From: Mycobacterium sp. AZCC_0083
GTDB taxonomy: Bacteria; Actinomycetota; Actinomycetes; Mycobacteriales; Mycobacteriaceae
Assembly (NCBI RefSeq): GCF_014202335.1
Contig: NZ_JACHGP010000005.1
Location: 1-64,000 of the forward strand
DNA: 64,000 nucleotides
Direction of reading: 5' to 3'
Shown: one piece after another, positions 19,226 to 30,698 of the stretch
How the letters are laid out: the number at the start of each line of letters is the position of its first letter
Position numbering within the stretch: position 1 is the first letter of the stretch
Program-made: the position numbers and the translations under genes
Notes under the pieces: generated by a model
What the model was told of the DNA's origin: nothing
The model's database searches: none
What the model saw: only the letters and a program-made list of their open reading frames with translations

Positions 19226-20063
19226 TCGCCCCGATACGTCACCCCGTCGCTTCGCTCGCCCTGAGTTTGAACTGCTCCGCGCTCCCCGCGGCCTGAACCG
19301 CGTCACCGGACTGCTGCGCCGCATGGGCGCGTTCGCGCTCGTCGAGCTGCAGAAACTCTCGCACGACCGCAGTGAACTGATCACCCGCATGGTGCAACCC
19401 GCGCTGTGGCTGCTGATCTTCGGCCAGACGTTCTCCCGCCTGCACGTGATCAACACCGGCGACGTGCCGTACCTCGCCTTCCTCGCGCCGGGCATCATCG
19501 CGCAGTCGGCGCTGTTCATCTCGATCTTCTACGGCATCCAGATCGTCTGGGACCGCGACGCGGGCATCCTGGCCAAGCTGATGGTGACGCCGGCACCCGC
19601 GTCGGCGCTCATCACCGGCAAGGCCTTCGCGGCGGGCGTGCGGTCGGTCGCGCAGGTGATCGGCGTCCTGGTGATCGCGTACTTGATGGGCATCCACCTC
19701 ACCGCCAATCCGTTGCGCATCATCGCGGCGATGGGTGTCGTCGTGCTCGGGTCGGCGTTCTTCGCCTGTCTGTCCATGACTTTGGCGGGTCTGGTGCGCA
19801 ATCGGGACCGGCTGATGGGCATCGGCCAGGCCATCACGATGCCGCTGTTCTTCGCGTCCAACGCGCTGTACCCGGTCGATGTCATGCCGCAGTGGCTGCG
19901 CTGGCTGTCGGCGATCAACCCGCTGAGCTACGAGGTCAACGCGTTGCGTGCGCTGCTGCTCGGCACTCCCGGCAACACCTGGCTGGACATCGGCATCCTG
20001 TTGATCGCGGCAGTCCTCGGCGTCGCCGCGGCGTCGGCCCTGTTGCGCAGGCTAGTCCAGTAA
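19182..20063 (+). CDS. ABC-2 type exporter permease
   Basis: The 293-residue membrane subunit has about six helices and partners the ATPase encoded just upstream. The family pattern includes QPALWLLIFGQTFS at the start of the first helix and the conserved ABC-2 segment PLFFASNALYPVDVMPQW, then LRWLSAINPLSYEVNALR. The start at GTG 19182 overlaps the ATPase gene by 44 nt; a later in-frame start is possible because the first 45 residues are hydrophilic and not conserved-looking. Likely drug or lipid export under MarR control. Confidence 0.9.
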   Translation: MKSVPAEGRPAVSVDRPDTSPRRFARPEFELLRAPRGLNRVTGLLRRMGAFALVELQKLSHDRSELITRMVQPALWLLIFGQTFSRLHVINTGDVPYLAFLAPGIIAQSALFISIFYGIQIVWDRDAGILAKLMVTPAPASALITGKAFAAGVRSVAQVIGVLVIAYLMGIHLTANPLRIIAAMGVVVLGSAFFACLSMTLAGLVRNRDRLMGIGQAITMPLFFASNALYPVDVMPQWLRWLSAINPLSYEVNALRALLLGTPGNTWLDIGILLIAAVLGVAAASALLRRLVQ

Positions 20064-20072
20064 CGCCGCAAG

Positions 20073-22064
20073 CTATTTCGGTGTCGACAGGTCGTACACC
20101 GTCGCGCTGCCCACCTGCACCGCGTCGAAGGTGCTTGCCACCCAGGTGGCGATGTCGGCGTGGCCATGCCCTCCCCACATCGGACCGTGGCCGTGGTTGT
20201 TCGTGGCGATGTAGAACGCGACCCGGTGATGCGCGACGTCGTCCTGGAACTGCTTCAAGGTCGGCGTCGGGTCGGTGCCGGAGAAGCCGCCGATCGCCAT
20301 AACGGCAGTGTTGGTGGACAACTCGAGCCCAGCTGCGCTCGACGACCGGTCGATGGCGGCCGACCACGGCGTGCTGGTCTCCTCCAGCATCGCGTCCAGT
20401 TCCGGGGTGTCGACGCCCCTCCCTGGCCCGCCCCACGTGCCCATCCCACGTCCGCCAGCCCGAGCCGGACCGACCGACGGTCCGCCGCCCTCGTGCGCGG
20501 CCCCGACGGTCGCGACGGCGTATGCGGCGGGTCCGGCCAGGGCGCCCGCCACCGCAACACCGAGCAACGCCAGCACGACTCCGCGACGCGGCTGGATCGC
20601 CAGCACGGCGATCAGCGCCAGCGACGCCACCACGGTGAGCACCAGCACCGACCACTTCAGAACGGGCAGCCAGTCGGCGTTGCCTTCGAGCGTCCACCAG
20701 CTCCATAGCCCCGTCGTCGCCAGCATCACCGCGAGACCAATTCGGCACCACAATGATTCACGCCGTGCCCACATCTGGCCGACACCGATCGCGAACATCG
20801 CTGCGATGGCAGGCGCGACGGACAGGCTGTAATACGGGTGGATCGTGCCCTGCATGTAGCTCAGCACCAGGCCGTCGACCAGGATCCACCCGCCGAACAG
20901 GATCGCGGCCGCCCGCACCCGGTCGGTGCGTGGGCCGCGGCCGCGCGCGACCATCACCAGGACGGTCGCCAGTAGCGCGGCGGGGATCAGCCAGCCGATC
21001 TCGAAGCCGAATTCACCGGAGAACAGCCGCGTCAGGCCCTGCGACTGGCTGCCCCATCCGCCGCCGCCGAGCGCACCGCCGCCCCGCCCGGTCGCGACGT
21101 GCACCTGGGCGCCTGCCAACGTGCCCACCTCCGCGGTCGAGGGGGTGAACGACGGATGGTTGTGGCCGAGTACCCGGGCGAACCCGTTGTAGCCGAGCAC
21201 CAGGTTCATGAAGTTGTTGTCCGTCGAGCCCGCGATGTAGGGCCGCGACGACGCCGGCCACAGCAGCGTGAGCACGACGAACCAGCCGGACGCGGCCAGG
21301 AAGCCGGCCGCCGCCCCGAGCATGTGCAGCAGCCTGGTCCGCAGCGACACCGGTGCGGCGACGAGGTAGGCGGCGGCCAGTGCAGGCGCCACCATGACGC
21401 CCTCGAGCATCTTGGCGAGGAACGCCAGGCCCAGTGCGGCGCCCGCCAGCGCGAACCACCTGCCACCGTGGCTTCCCCTGGTTTGCTCCTCGCGTCCGCC
21501 GTCCAGCGCGCGCACCGTGCAGTACGCCGCGGCCGTCATCAACAGCACCATCGCCGCGTCGGGATTGTTGAACCGGAACATCAGCACGGCCACCGGCGTC
21601 AGCGCGAGCGCAGTGCCCGCCAGCAGCCCGGTCCGTGGGCCGCTGATCCGTGCCACCGCGGCGTACAGCAGCGCGACCGAGCCGACCGCCATCAGCGCCT
21701 CTGGCACCAGCATGCTCGCGCTGCTGAACCCGAACAGTTGGCCGGAGAGCCCCATCACCCACTGCGAGAGCGGTGGCTTGTCGACGGTGATGAAGTTCCT
21801 GGTGTCCAGCGAGCCGAAGAGCAGTGCTTCCCAGTTCGTCGCACCCGCCTGGGCGGCCGCCGCGTAGAACTGGTTGCCCATCCCGTTGATGGTGATGTTC
21901 CACAGGTAGAGGACGGCGGTGCCGACCAGCAGGACGCCGAGACCGATGCGATTCCACGTGCTCGAGGAGATCCGGGCTGGCGGCGTCGGGGTGGTTTCCG
22001 AATCGGTCGGCGTCGTCTGCAGCGCGTTGAACGTGCTTGCCGCAGCATTGAACACTGTTGTCAC
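20073..22064 (-). CDS. GT-C family (ArnT/PMT-like) membrane glycosyltransferase
   Basis: The 663-residue membrane protein has an N-terminal cytosolic tail, about eleven helices and a C-terminal soluble part. The first extracytoplasmic loop carries the acidic motif of GT-C enzymes (ITVDKPPLSQW, then the FRFNNPDAAMVLL segment), as in ArnT-like lipid-sugar transferases. It should move a sugar from a polyprenyl-phosphate donor onto a lipid or protein outside the membrane; donor and acceptor are unknown. A Gly-rich stretch (GRGGGALGGGGWG) sits in a central loop. It converges on the ABC permease gene with 9 nt between stops. Confidence 0.85.
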   Translation of the reverse strand: MTTVFNAAASTFNALQTTPTDSETTPTPPARISSSTWNRIGLGVLLVGTAVLYLWNITINGMGNQFYAAAAQAGATNWEALLFGSLDTRNFITVDKPPLSQWVMGLSGQLFGFSSASMLVPEALMAVGSVALLYAAVARISGPRTGLLAGTALALTPVAVLMFRFNNPDAAMVLLMTAAAYCTVRALDGGREEQTRGSHGGRWFALAGAALGLAFLAKMLEGVMVAPALAAAYLVAAPVSLRTRLLHMLGAAAGFLAASGWFVVLTLLWPASSRPYIAGSTDNNFMNLVLGYNGFARVLGHNHPSFTPSTAEVGTLAGAQVHVATGRGGGALGGGGWGSQSQGLTRLFSGEFGFEIGWLIPAALLATVLVMVARGRGPRTDRVRAAAILFGGWILVDGLVLSYMQGTIHPYYSLSVAPAIAAMFAIGVGQMWARRESLWCRIGLAVMLATTGLWSWWTLEGNADWLPVLKWSVLVLTVVASLALIAVLAIQPRRGVVLALLGVAVAGALAGPAAYAVATVGAAHEGGGPSVGPARAGGRGMGTWGGPGRGVDTPELDAMLEETSTPWSAAIDRSSSAAGLELSTNTAVMAIGGFSGTDPTPTLKQFQDDVAHHRVAFYIATNNHGHGPMWGGHGHADIATWVASTFDAVQVGSATVYDLSTPK

Positions 22065-22083
22065 ATAGCCCAGTGACTCATTG

Positions 22084-22566
22084 CTACCCTGCGCCGACCT
22101 GTGAACTGGCCGAGAGACGGCTGGGGGTTGCTTCCAGCGCGTCGAACAGCGTCCACACGGCCACGCCGAACAGTGCCACGTCCTTGATCAGGAACTCGCC
22201 CGTGATCGACAGGGCGGGGAACCCACCTGCGGTCGCCTCGGTGACGCCGGGGGTAGTGAACAGGAAGCTGATGGTGCCGGTGAACAGGAGGATGGCCAGC
22301 AGGCTGCCCAGCGCCGAAACCCATGGCCACCAGGGCTTTACGGCAATTAGCACGGCCGCAGCGAGTTCGAAGACACCGAGCAGGGCCGAGAACGTGGTGA
22401 CCGAGAACACACCGTACAGCCAGCTCATCAGCGGGCTGTCCGACACCAGCGGCTCGATGCCCTGCGCCTCGTACGCCATGAACTTCAGCAGCCCGAACCA
22501 CGCCAGCACCACGACCAGCCCGTATCGCGCGAGTGTGCCGCCGAGGGCGTCGATGGGACGGCTCAT
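22084..22566 (-). CDS. DUF417 family membrane protein (RclC/YkgB-like)
   Basis: This 160-residue protein has four hydrophobic helices. The N-terminal LARYGLVVVLAWFGLLKFMAY and the central FELAAAVLIAVKPW resemble DUF417 proteins such as E. coli RclC, an inner-membrane protein linked to reactive-chlorine resistance. The sequence ends in a short polar tail. It lies between the glycosyltransferase (start 20 nt downstream on the same strand) and mak, and could be in one transcript with the former. The molecular role is not known. Confidence 0.75.
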   Translation of the reverse strand: MSRPIDALGGTLARYGLVVVLAWFGLLKFMAYEAQGIEPLVSDSPLMSWLYGVFSVTTFSALLGVFELAAAVLIAVKPWWPWVSALGSLLAILLFTGTISFLFTTPGVTEATAGGFPALSITGEFLIKDVALFGVAVWTLFDALEATPSRLSASSQVGAG

Positions 22567-22641
22567 GACAGTTGGCTCCTTTGCTCGGAATCGAACGCGT
22601 ACATCTCTTCCGTGGAGCTCAGGCGCCGAACCGTTACAAGG

Positions 22642-23984
22642 TCAGCCGATGAGTCGGACGATCGCCCCCATCGGGATGGGCAGCCAGCCGGGCCGGTGCC
22701 TGGCCTCGTAGCCCACCTCGTAGACCGCCTTGTCGAGCTCGTAGGCGGCGAGCAGATCGGGTTGGCCGGCGGGGTCGGCCCCGCCGGCCGCCGCGTAGCC
22801 CTCGCAGAACGAGGTGCTGTTGCGTTCCACCCATTCGCGGGCCCGTGCGGCGAGCTGTTTGTCCTGCCGGGGGTCACCGCCGCGTTCGACGAGCCGTTGG
22901 TAGGCGGCGTATTCGTAGGACCGCAGCACGCCCGCGACGTCGCGCAGCGGAGAGTCGGGTCGCCTTCGGTCGACCAGCGGTTGCCCTGGCTCGCCCTCGA
23001 AGTCGATCAGCAGCCACCTTTCGGGGGTGCGCAGCACCTGGCCGAGGTGCAGGTCGCCGTGCATCCGTTGGACGGTGATCGTCTCGTCGGCCAGCTTTCG
23101 GTACCGCTCCTGGACCGTCGTGACGTACTGCTGCAGGTCCGGAACTGCCGCCGCAACGGCGTGCAGCCGGTCCAGAAGGGCGTCCGTCGGGAACGGCACC
23201 TGCGACGTGCCGAGCTCCTCGGCCAGCGTCTGGTGCACCGAGGCGACGGCCTCTCCGAGGCGATAGGACTCGCCTGCGAAGTCGCCGCCGACCTCGTCGG
23301 CGTAGAGGTCGCCCTCGGCAAACAGGTCGCGCGTGCTCGCCATCGCCATGTCCCAGCCCTCGGCCGCGTTGGCCGCGAACTCGGTCACCATGCCGAGTGC
23401 GTAGGGCTCGCCGTCGAGCACCGCTTCGTACGAGCCGAGCAGCCGGGCCACGTGTGGGTTGCCCGCACGGGCCAGCACCCGGTTGAGCTCGATGTCGGGG
23501 TTCACCCCAGGGTTGACCCGGCGGAACACCTTGAGGACGGCCGCGTCCTCGAACACCACGCTGGTGTTGCTCTGTTCGGCGCTCGACACTCGCGGCGCCT
23601 TGTCCACAGGAAGCTCGGCATCGGGTTCCCTGATGAACCGAAGCGGCCCAACCGATGCGGACCCGTCGACCAGTGCCAGCAGTTCACGGGCGGCACCAGG
23701 GTCGTACAGCGCGTCGTAGGCGGTGCGTCCGCCATGCTCCTCACCGACGGTGCCGATGGTCGCGACGTCGCTGTACTCGTCGATGGGCGCGATGCCCCAG
23801 CGGACCAGTAGCTGGTAGCGCTCGGAGGTGCCGTCGGTGTAGCCCACGTCCAACAGCACCAGGTCGATGTCGTCGCGCAGCGCCACGACATGGCCGGGCC
23901 GCACCTCGGCGAAGTCCCTGCCGCGTCCGGCGTACCAGCGTTGCGACGGCAACCAATCGGTCCACGGCAGGTGACCCGGCGCGC

Positions 23985-23988
<4 letters not shown>
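22642..23988 (-). CDS. mak: maltokinase (Pep2/Mak)
   Basis: Mak phosphorylates maltose made by TreS to maltose-1-phosphate, the donor used by GlgE for alpha-glucan synthesis. The 448-residue protein has the aminoglycoside-kinase-like catalytic loop ([13 protein letters not shown], residues near 300) and the metal-binding LLIDFEGEP. The N-terminus [18 protein letters not shown] is typical of mycobacterial maltokinases. The ATG at 23988 overlaps the treS stop (ATGA), proving a treS-mak pair; a longer in-frame start inside treS is not supported. Confidence 0.95.
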
Positions 23989-25742
<1,754 letters not shown>

Positions 25743-25762
25743 GGTTCAAACCTACCCATCTT

Positions 25763-26284
25763 CTACGGTGTTGAATCCGGCTCGGTTGCCGCGTCCTTCG
25801 GCGGCAGGTCGCCCACCTCGATCTGGCCGGCCACCTCGTCGCGCAGCGCCGTGGCCGCAGCGAAGTCGCCTGCGTACCTGGTGGCGAAGTGCTCGCCCTT
25901 CCTGTTGATCTGCACGGGCCAGCGCGCGGCCCCAAGCAGTCTCAGCAGCAACACGATTGGCATCACGACGAGTTCGGCGACGAGTTCGATCAGCGACACC
26001 GCGATGAACAGCAGCGCCCCCACTGAATACAGCAAGACCTTGCCGATGCCCACCACGGCCCACACGATGAAGGCCACGGTGATCAGGATCGCCTTCAGCA
26101 GGAAGTTCCGCGGCAGACTGGAGTCCGACGGCTCGCCTTCCGGTGTGGTTTCCGCCGCCTCGGCAGGCTCGTCCGGCGAACTGTTCCATGCCTCGATCAC
26201 TGACGCCCTCCGGCGCCAGGGATACCACTGGCGCCGCACGCGCCAGCGAACGCCCGCCGGATCCACGACATCTCCCGCTGCCAC
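25763..26284 (-). CDS. conserved mycobacterial membrane protein
   Basis: The protein has 173 residues: a basic N-terminal segment (WRVRRQWYPWRRRA), an acidic linker, two hydrophobic helices at about residues 60-82 and 88-115, and a soluble C-terminal part with WPVQINRKGEHFATRYAGDF. I do not recognise a characterised family. It lies 20 nt upstream of treS on the same strand and 15 nt downstream of lspA, so it may be co-transcribed with either. Confidence 0.6.
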   Translation of the reverse strand: MAAGDVVDPAGVRWRVRRQWYPWRRRASVIEAWNSSPDEPAEAAETTPEGEPSDSSLPRNFLLKAILITVAFIVWAVVGIGKVLLYSVGALLFIAVSLIELVAELVVMPIVLLLRLLGAARWPVQINRKGEHFATRYAGDFAAATALRDEVAGQIEVGDLPPKDAATEPDSTP

Positions 26285-26299
26285 GCCGCTGATCTTCCC

Positions 26300-26815
26300 T
26301 CAGAACGCGTCGTCTGCGCTCCACCCGCGCTCGGCGACAGGTGCCGCGGTTTCGGTCAGCACCAGCCATCCCAGTGTCACGACGCCGACCAGCACGCAGA
26401 CGTCGGCCGCGTTGAAGGTCGGCGACCATCCGAAGGAGACGAAGTCCACCACTGCACCGCGTAACGGCCCCGGCGCCCGGAAGACCCGGTCGGCCAGGTT
26501 GCCGACGGAGCCACCGAGTACGAGACCGAGCCCGACGGCCGCCACGGGTGACACCACGCTGCTGCCCCGCCACGCGACGGCGCAGACGACGGCACAGACC
26601 AGCAGCGTCAACAACGCAGGCTGACTCTCACCCCAGGCCAGCGCCCCACCCGAGTTCCTGATCAGGAGGCACGACACCGATTCGCCGAACAGCCACACCC
26701 GTTCGCCAGGAGTCAGCACGCCCACCGCAACGGATTTGGTGACGACGTCGACGACAAGCACCACGGCCGCGGTCATCACGAACAGCGCAGACCTACTCCC
26801 TCGTCGCGCGCTCAC
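26300..26815 (-). CDS. lspA: signal peptidase II (lipoprotein signal peptidase), probable paralogue
   Basis: LspA cleaves prolipoprotein signal peptides within the membrane after lipid attachment. Four helices are visible, and the catalytic aspartates lie in the conserved blocks GSVGNLADRV and SPTFNAADVCV; the RNSGGALAWG block is also present. The GTG at 26815, with GATGGGCGA upstream, gives 171 residues; an earlier ATG at 26893 would add a basic non-conserved tail. Not sited next to an rluD-type gene as the housekeeping lspA often is, so it could be a second copy. Confidence 0.8.
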   Translation of the reverse strand: MSARRGSRSALFVMTAAVVLVVDVVTKSVAVGVLTPGERVWLFGESVSCLLIRNSGGALAWGESQPALLTLLVCAVVCAVAWRGSSVVSPVAAVGLGLVLGGSVGNLADRVFRAPGPLRGAVVDFVSFGWSPTFNAADVCVLVGVVTLGWLVLTETAAPVAERGWSADDAF

Positions 26816-26899
26816 TCGCCCATCATGTTCGGCGACGGCCACGCGGCCGTATCTCGAGGTGACGCGCAGATGAACGGCAAACGTCGAAGTCACGGCGCG

Positions 26900-27904
26900 C
26901 TACTGCAGGAAGCGAGCGGCCTCTGAACGGAGGTAGCGCCCCGAGTTGGCCTGCCGGAAGCCGATCGCGCCACCGCTCGCGGTGATCGCCAGCAGCCCAG
27001 CGACACCGGGCAGCGCGACGATGGCCAGCTCGCCAACCCGCGCAGTGCGGAGGTACTGCGGGAAGCCCTGCCGATAGGCGGTGTTGCCCATCGGCGCGGT
27101 GCTGCTGCCTGGGACGGCCTCGCCTGCCTGCACCGAGCCCTGCGTGACGGAACGTCCCTGCGGGGCACGCACGCCTGCGGTTCCGACGCCGAGCACCGGC
27201 GCCCCCGCACCCGTAGGCACCAGTTCGGCCAGCGGGCGCGGCGGGCCAAGCTTGATGGCGGGAAACGCCGTCGGTGCTTGCAGCACAGGCAGATCGGGCG
27301 AACCATCCGGCTTCGGGGCAAGGCCGGTGCCACCGCCCGCGGAGTCGACGACGGGCTCCTCCTCCATGATCTTGAGGGTCGGCTTCGGCCGCGGGTTGTA
27401 CGGCGCGTAAGCCTCCGACGCCAAGGCGTTGAGGTTGGAGAACGTGTCCTGGACGGACGAGTAGGCGGATTGTGGGTCGGTCAGATTGATCGACCACTGC
27501 GTATCGGACGTGCCGGGGACCGTCGGCACCGGAACGGAGATGGGTGGCGCACCGGGAAGCGCGATGTCGGCGCTGCTGCCAACCAACTTCTTCTCTGGGG
27601 CTTGCTGGTCGGGATCGGCCTTGGGCAGGCTAGGGATCTTGAAGGTGGGCTTGGGCAGTTGGCCAGGCGGCCTGCCGTTGCCGAAGATGCTGCGCGGCCG
27701 CTGCAGGGCATCACGCAGGTGATCGAGCGGACCCCGTGGCGCCGATGACGGCCCCGGCTCGGGCTCGCTGGTCTGGCCCGGATCGGGAGAGGTGCCCGTG
27801 TCGTCGGGATCGGCACCCGCGATGCCGGCACCCAGGCCGCTGAGCACGACGGTCGCGCAGAGCACGCCCAGGCATCGCGCAAGGCGGTTGACGACGGTCG
27901 GCAC
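26900..27904 (-). CDS. secreted Pro-rich protein with C-terminal membrane anchor
   Basis: The GTG at 27904 is chosen because GAGAGG lies a few bases upstream and a clean signal peptide follows (CLGVLCATVVLSGLGAGIAG, cleavage before ADPDD). The mature part is rich in Pro, Gly and Ser with no recognised domain, and one hydrophobic helix near the C-terminus (ELAIVALPGVAGLLAITASG) could anchor it with a short basic tail inside. That layout suggests a cell-envelope protein. The family is not recognised; the longer frame upstream of the signal peptide is not coding. Confidence 0.65.
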   Translation of the reverse strand: MPTVVNRLARCLGVLCATVVLSGLGAGIAGADPDDTGTSPDPGQTSEPEPGPSSAPRGPLDHLRDALQRPRSIFGNGRPPGQLPKPTFKIPSLPKADPDQQAPEKKLVGSSADIALPGAPPISVPVPTVPGTSDTQWSINLTDPQSAYSSVQDTFSNLNALASEAYAPYNPRPKPTLKIMEEEPVVDSAGGGTGLAPKPDGSPDLPVLQAPTAFPAIKLGPPRPLAELVPTGAGAPVLGVGTAGVRAPQGRSVTQGSVQAGEAVPGSSTAPMGNTAYRQGFPQYLRTARVGELAIVALPGVAGLLAITASGGAIGFRQANSGRYLRSEAARFLQ

Positions 27905-28028
27905 AACCCTCTCGTTTCTGGTGAACGGATGTCGGCTACGGAGCGAACGTTTAGCTGATTCTGGCACATTTGACTGGTCGGACCCAAGGACGCCGGTTGC
28001 CAGACCCCCGCCCTGTAGGGTCGCCGAC

Positions 28029-28829
28029 GTGGCCTCCCGTGACCATGGTGACCCGGGCGATGCCCCGTCCGTCCCAGCTCCGCTGAACCCCGTCGTCAAT
28101 TCCGTGCGCCCGTCGGCAGCGGAGGAGGCCCGGACCATCGCGGCGTCGACCAACACCGCAACGCTGGCGTCGTTGACCGCCGCAGGCGATCCGTGGGCGT
28201 CGTTCGTCACGTACGGCCTGCACGGTGGCGCGCCGGTGCTCTGTCTGTCCAACATGGCCGAACATGGCCGCAACCTCACCGGTGATCAGCGGGCCAGCCT
28301 GTCGATCGTCGCGCCGGCAACCGAAGGCGATCCGCTCGCCAACGGGCGCATCACGCTGGCCGGTGTGGTCGAGCGGCCATCGGGCGACGAGCAAGCCGCC
28401 GCGCGGCAGGCACACCTCGATGCCGTGCCCGCCGCCAAGTACTACGTCGACTACGGCGACTTCACCCTGTGGGTGCTGCGCGTGCACCGGGTCCGCTGGG
28501 TGGGCGGCTACGGCCGGATGGACTCCGCCACCGCTGAGGACTACGCCGCAGCCCAGCCCGATCCGGTCAAGCCCACCGCCAAGGGCGCGATCGAGCACCT
28601 CAACGCCGACCACGCGGCGGCTCTGTTGGCGATGGCACGCACGCTCGGCGGCTACCCCGACACCGCGGACGCCACCTGCACCGGCGCCGACCGCTATGGG
28701 CTGGATCTGCGGGTGACCACCGAGCGCGGCGTGGCCTACACCAGGGTCGGCTACGCGGCGCCGATTGACTCGATGAACGAATTGCGTGCTGCCACAGTCG
28801 AGTTGGCGCAACGGGCCCGAGAGGGCTGA
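28029..28829 (+). CDS. HugZ/pyridoxamine-oxidase-fold protein with DUF2470 domain
   Basis: The protein has 266 residues. The N-terminal split beta-barrel of the pyridoxamine 5'-phosphate oxidase fold includes ATLASLTAAGDPWASFV and SNMAEHGRNLTGDQRASL, and the C-terminal DUF2470-type domain includes AIEHLNADHAAALLAMAR. This pair is typical of HugZ-like heme utilisation proteins and of F420/flavin-binding relatives; without a ligand-contact analysis I cannot separate them. The GTG at 28029 is the first start after the divergent secreted-protein gene. The pyrE-like gene follows after 41 nt. Confidence 0.75.
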   Translation: MASRDHGDPGDAPSVPAPLNPVVNSVRPSAAEEARTIAASTNTATLASLTAAGDPWASFVTYGLHGGAPVLCLSNMAEHGRNLTGDQRASLSIVAPATEGDPLANGRITLAGVVERPSGDEQAAARQAHLDAVPAAKYYVDYGDFTLWVLRVHRVRWVGGYGRMDSATAEDYAAAQPDPVKPTAKGAIEHLNADHAAALLAMARTLGGYPDTADATCTGADRYGLDLRVTTERGVAYTRVGYAAPIDSMNELRAATVELAQRAREG

Positions 28830-28870
28830 CCGCTTCGCCTTCTTTCGGTGCGGGCCGATACGATCGCCGT

Positions 28871-29440
28871 ATGCCCGACCGCCCGGATTCCTGGCAAGCC
28901 GCCTTCGACCTGGTCCGCACCCGTGGGCACGAGCGCCGCGACGAGCCGTTCAAGTTGGCCAGCGGCCAGCTCAGCCACGATTACATCGACGGCAAGTTCG
29001 CCGTCAACACCGGGGACCGGCTGGCGACCGTCAGCCGAGCCATCGCCGACCTCGCCGCCAAGAGCGGCATCGAATTCGACGCCGTCGGTGGCCTCACCAT
29101 GGGCGCCGACCCGCTGGCGATCGGGATCGCACTGGTGACCGGCAAGGCCTGGTTCTCGGTCCGCAAGGAGCAGAAGCAGCGCGGCCACGAGCAGTGGGTC
29201 GAGGGCACCCGACTCGAACCGGGCACCCGCGTCCTGTTGGTCGACGACGTGATCAGCACCGGAGGCTCGACCGAGAAGGCCCTCGAGCGGATCCTCCCGC
29301 TCGGGGTGGTCGTGACGGGTGTGATCCCGATGGTCGACCGCGGTGACGTCGCGGCCAAGCGGTTCGCCGCGCGCGGCATCCCCTTCGCGGCGCTGGTCAC
29401 CTACCGGGATCTGGGCATCGATCCGGTTCGCGACGTCTGA
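28871..29440 (+). CDS. pyrE: orotate phosphoribosyltransferase family protein
   Basis: PyrE joins orotate to PRPP to make OMP in pyrimidine synthesis. The PRPP-binding loop VLLVDDVISTGGST and the segment WFSVRKEQKQRGHEQW, equivalent to the mobile catalytic loop of OPRTases, are present in 189 residues. The start ATG lies 7 nt after a TACGAT hexamer, so the mRNA may be leaderless. Some mycobacterial proteins called PyrE have not been tested, so substrate identity is family-based. Confidence 0.8.
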   Translation: MPDRPDSWQAAFDLVRTRGHERRDEPFKLASGQLSHDYIDGKFAVNTGDRLATVSRAIADLAAKSGIEFDAVGGLTMGADPLAIGIALVTGKAWFSVRKEQKQRGHEQWVEGTRLEPGTRVLLVDDVISTGGSTEKALERILPLGVVVTGVIPMVDRGDVAAKRFAARGIPFAALVTYRDLGIDPVRDV

Positions 29441-29450
29441 CCGGTCGGTC

Positions 29451-30569
29451 TCAGCCGATCGCGTTGGCCCAGTTGGCCTTTAGGTACTCGGTCGCCGCCT
29501 TGTCCTGCTCCACCGAGACGAACGTCGCCGCCCCGTCGACCGGTGGCAGCACCCGGTAGGCCGCGTGGTCGATGGTGCCCTTGGTGACCATCGTGTCGGC
29601 GCGCACTGGACGGGCGCCGCCCTGCAGGTAGAGGTTCTGGCCCTCGTCGCTGTAGAGGAACTCCTGCCACAGCCGGGCCGCGGCCGGGTGCGGCGCATCC
29701 TTGCTGACCGCCTGGAAGTAGTACCCGGCCACCGCCGCGTTGGGCGGGATGACCACCTGCCAGGACGGCAGCTTCCTGGTCTCGGCGACGTTGAGGTAGT
29801 CCCAATCGATCACCACGGGGGTCTCGCCCGACTCGATGGTCGCGGGGGTCGGGTCGATCGGCAGGAAATTGCCCGCCTGGCGCAGCTTGCGGAAGAACTC
29901 GACGCCGGGGGCGATGTCGTCGGGCGAGCCGCCCTGCGACACCGACACCATCATCACGCCCAAGAAGGCCGCGCCGGAGTGCGTCGGGTCGCCGTTCAGC
30001 GCGACCTTGCCTGCAAACTCCGGCTTCAGCAGGTCGTTCACGCCCGTGATCGGCGGCACCTTGGACGAGTCGAACCCGATCGACATGTAGCCGCCGTAGT
30101 CGTTGACCCAGGCGCCGTCGGGATCCTTGAACGCATCGGAGACGTCACCGAACGTCGCCACCCGGTACGGCGCGAACAGCGCGGTGTTGGCCAGCGCCGC
30201 CGACTGGCCGAGGTCGAACACGTCCGGCGCGCCTGCCTTGCCCTTCTGCTGGTTGGCGTTGTCGATCTCGCCCTGGCTGGTGGCGTCGGGCTGCGCGGAG
30301 GTGACGTCGATGCCGTACTTGTCACCGAACGCCTTGATGATGGCGCCGTAGTTGGCCCAGTCCGGCGGCAGGGCGATGACGTTGAGCTTGCCTTCCTTCT
30401 TGGCGGCCGCCACCAGCCCGTCGATTCCGCCGAAGTCGGCAGCAGAGGTCGCCTCGCTCGCCTTGACGCCCGATCCGGTGGTCTCGCCGTCGCCGTCCTT
30501 CTCCGGCGACGCGCACGCGGCGAGCAGGACGAGGGCGCTCACAGCCGCCACGAGCCGAGATTTGTTCAT
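29451..30569 (-). CDS. ABC transporter solute-binding lipoprotein
   Basis: This is a family-1-like extracellular binding protein (372 residues) with a signal peptide ending in the lipobox LLAAC. It has the two-lobe pattern of iron/polyamine/thiamine-type binding proteins (LVAAAKKEGKLNVIALPPDW; then GVNDLLKPEFAGKVALNGDP; and VVIDWDYLN). The ATG at 30569 is the first before the signal peptide. No permease or ATPase gene lies beside it: its neighbour on one side is pyrE, converging at 10 nt, and on the other a divergent membrane-protein gene. It must work with a transporter encoded elsewhere. Confidence 0.85.
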   Translation of the reverse strand: MNKSRLVAAVSALVLLAACASPEKDGDGETTGSGVKASEATSAADFGGIDGLVAAAKKEGKLNVIALPPDWANYGAIIKAFGDKYGIDVTSAQPDATSQGEIDNANQQKGKAGAPDVFDLGQSAALANTALFAPYRVATFGDVSDAFKDPDGAWVNDYGGYMSIGFDSSKVPPITGVNDLLKPEFAGKVALNGDPTHSGAAFLGVMMVSVSQGGSPDDIAPGVEFFRKLRQAGNFLPIDPTPATIESGETPVVIDWDYLNVAETRKLPSWQVVIPPNAAVAGYYFQAVSKDAPHPAAARLWQEFLYSDEGQNLYLQGGARPVRADTMVTKGTIDHAAYRVLPPVDGAATFVSVEQDKAATEYLKANWANAIG

Positions 30570-30698
30570 TGCCGCGGACCCTACCTGGGGTTCCTGCACG
30601 CTTCCGCGAGTTCGTGACAGGCCAAGGCGCTCGCCGCCACGCCGCGTCAATTTGCGCTCTATCGCACGTTTGCCCAGGTAGCCGCCTACCATCACGGG

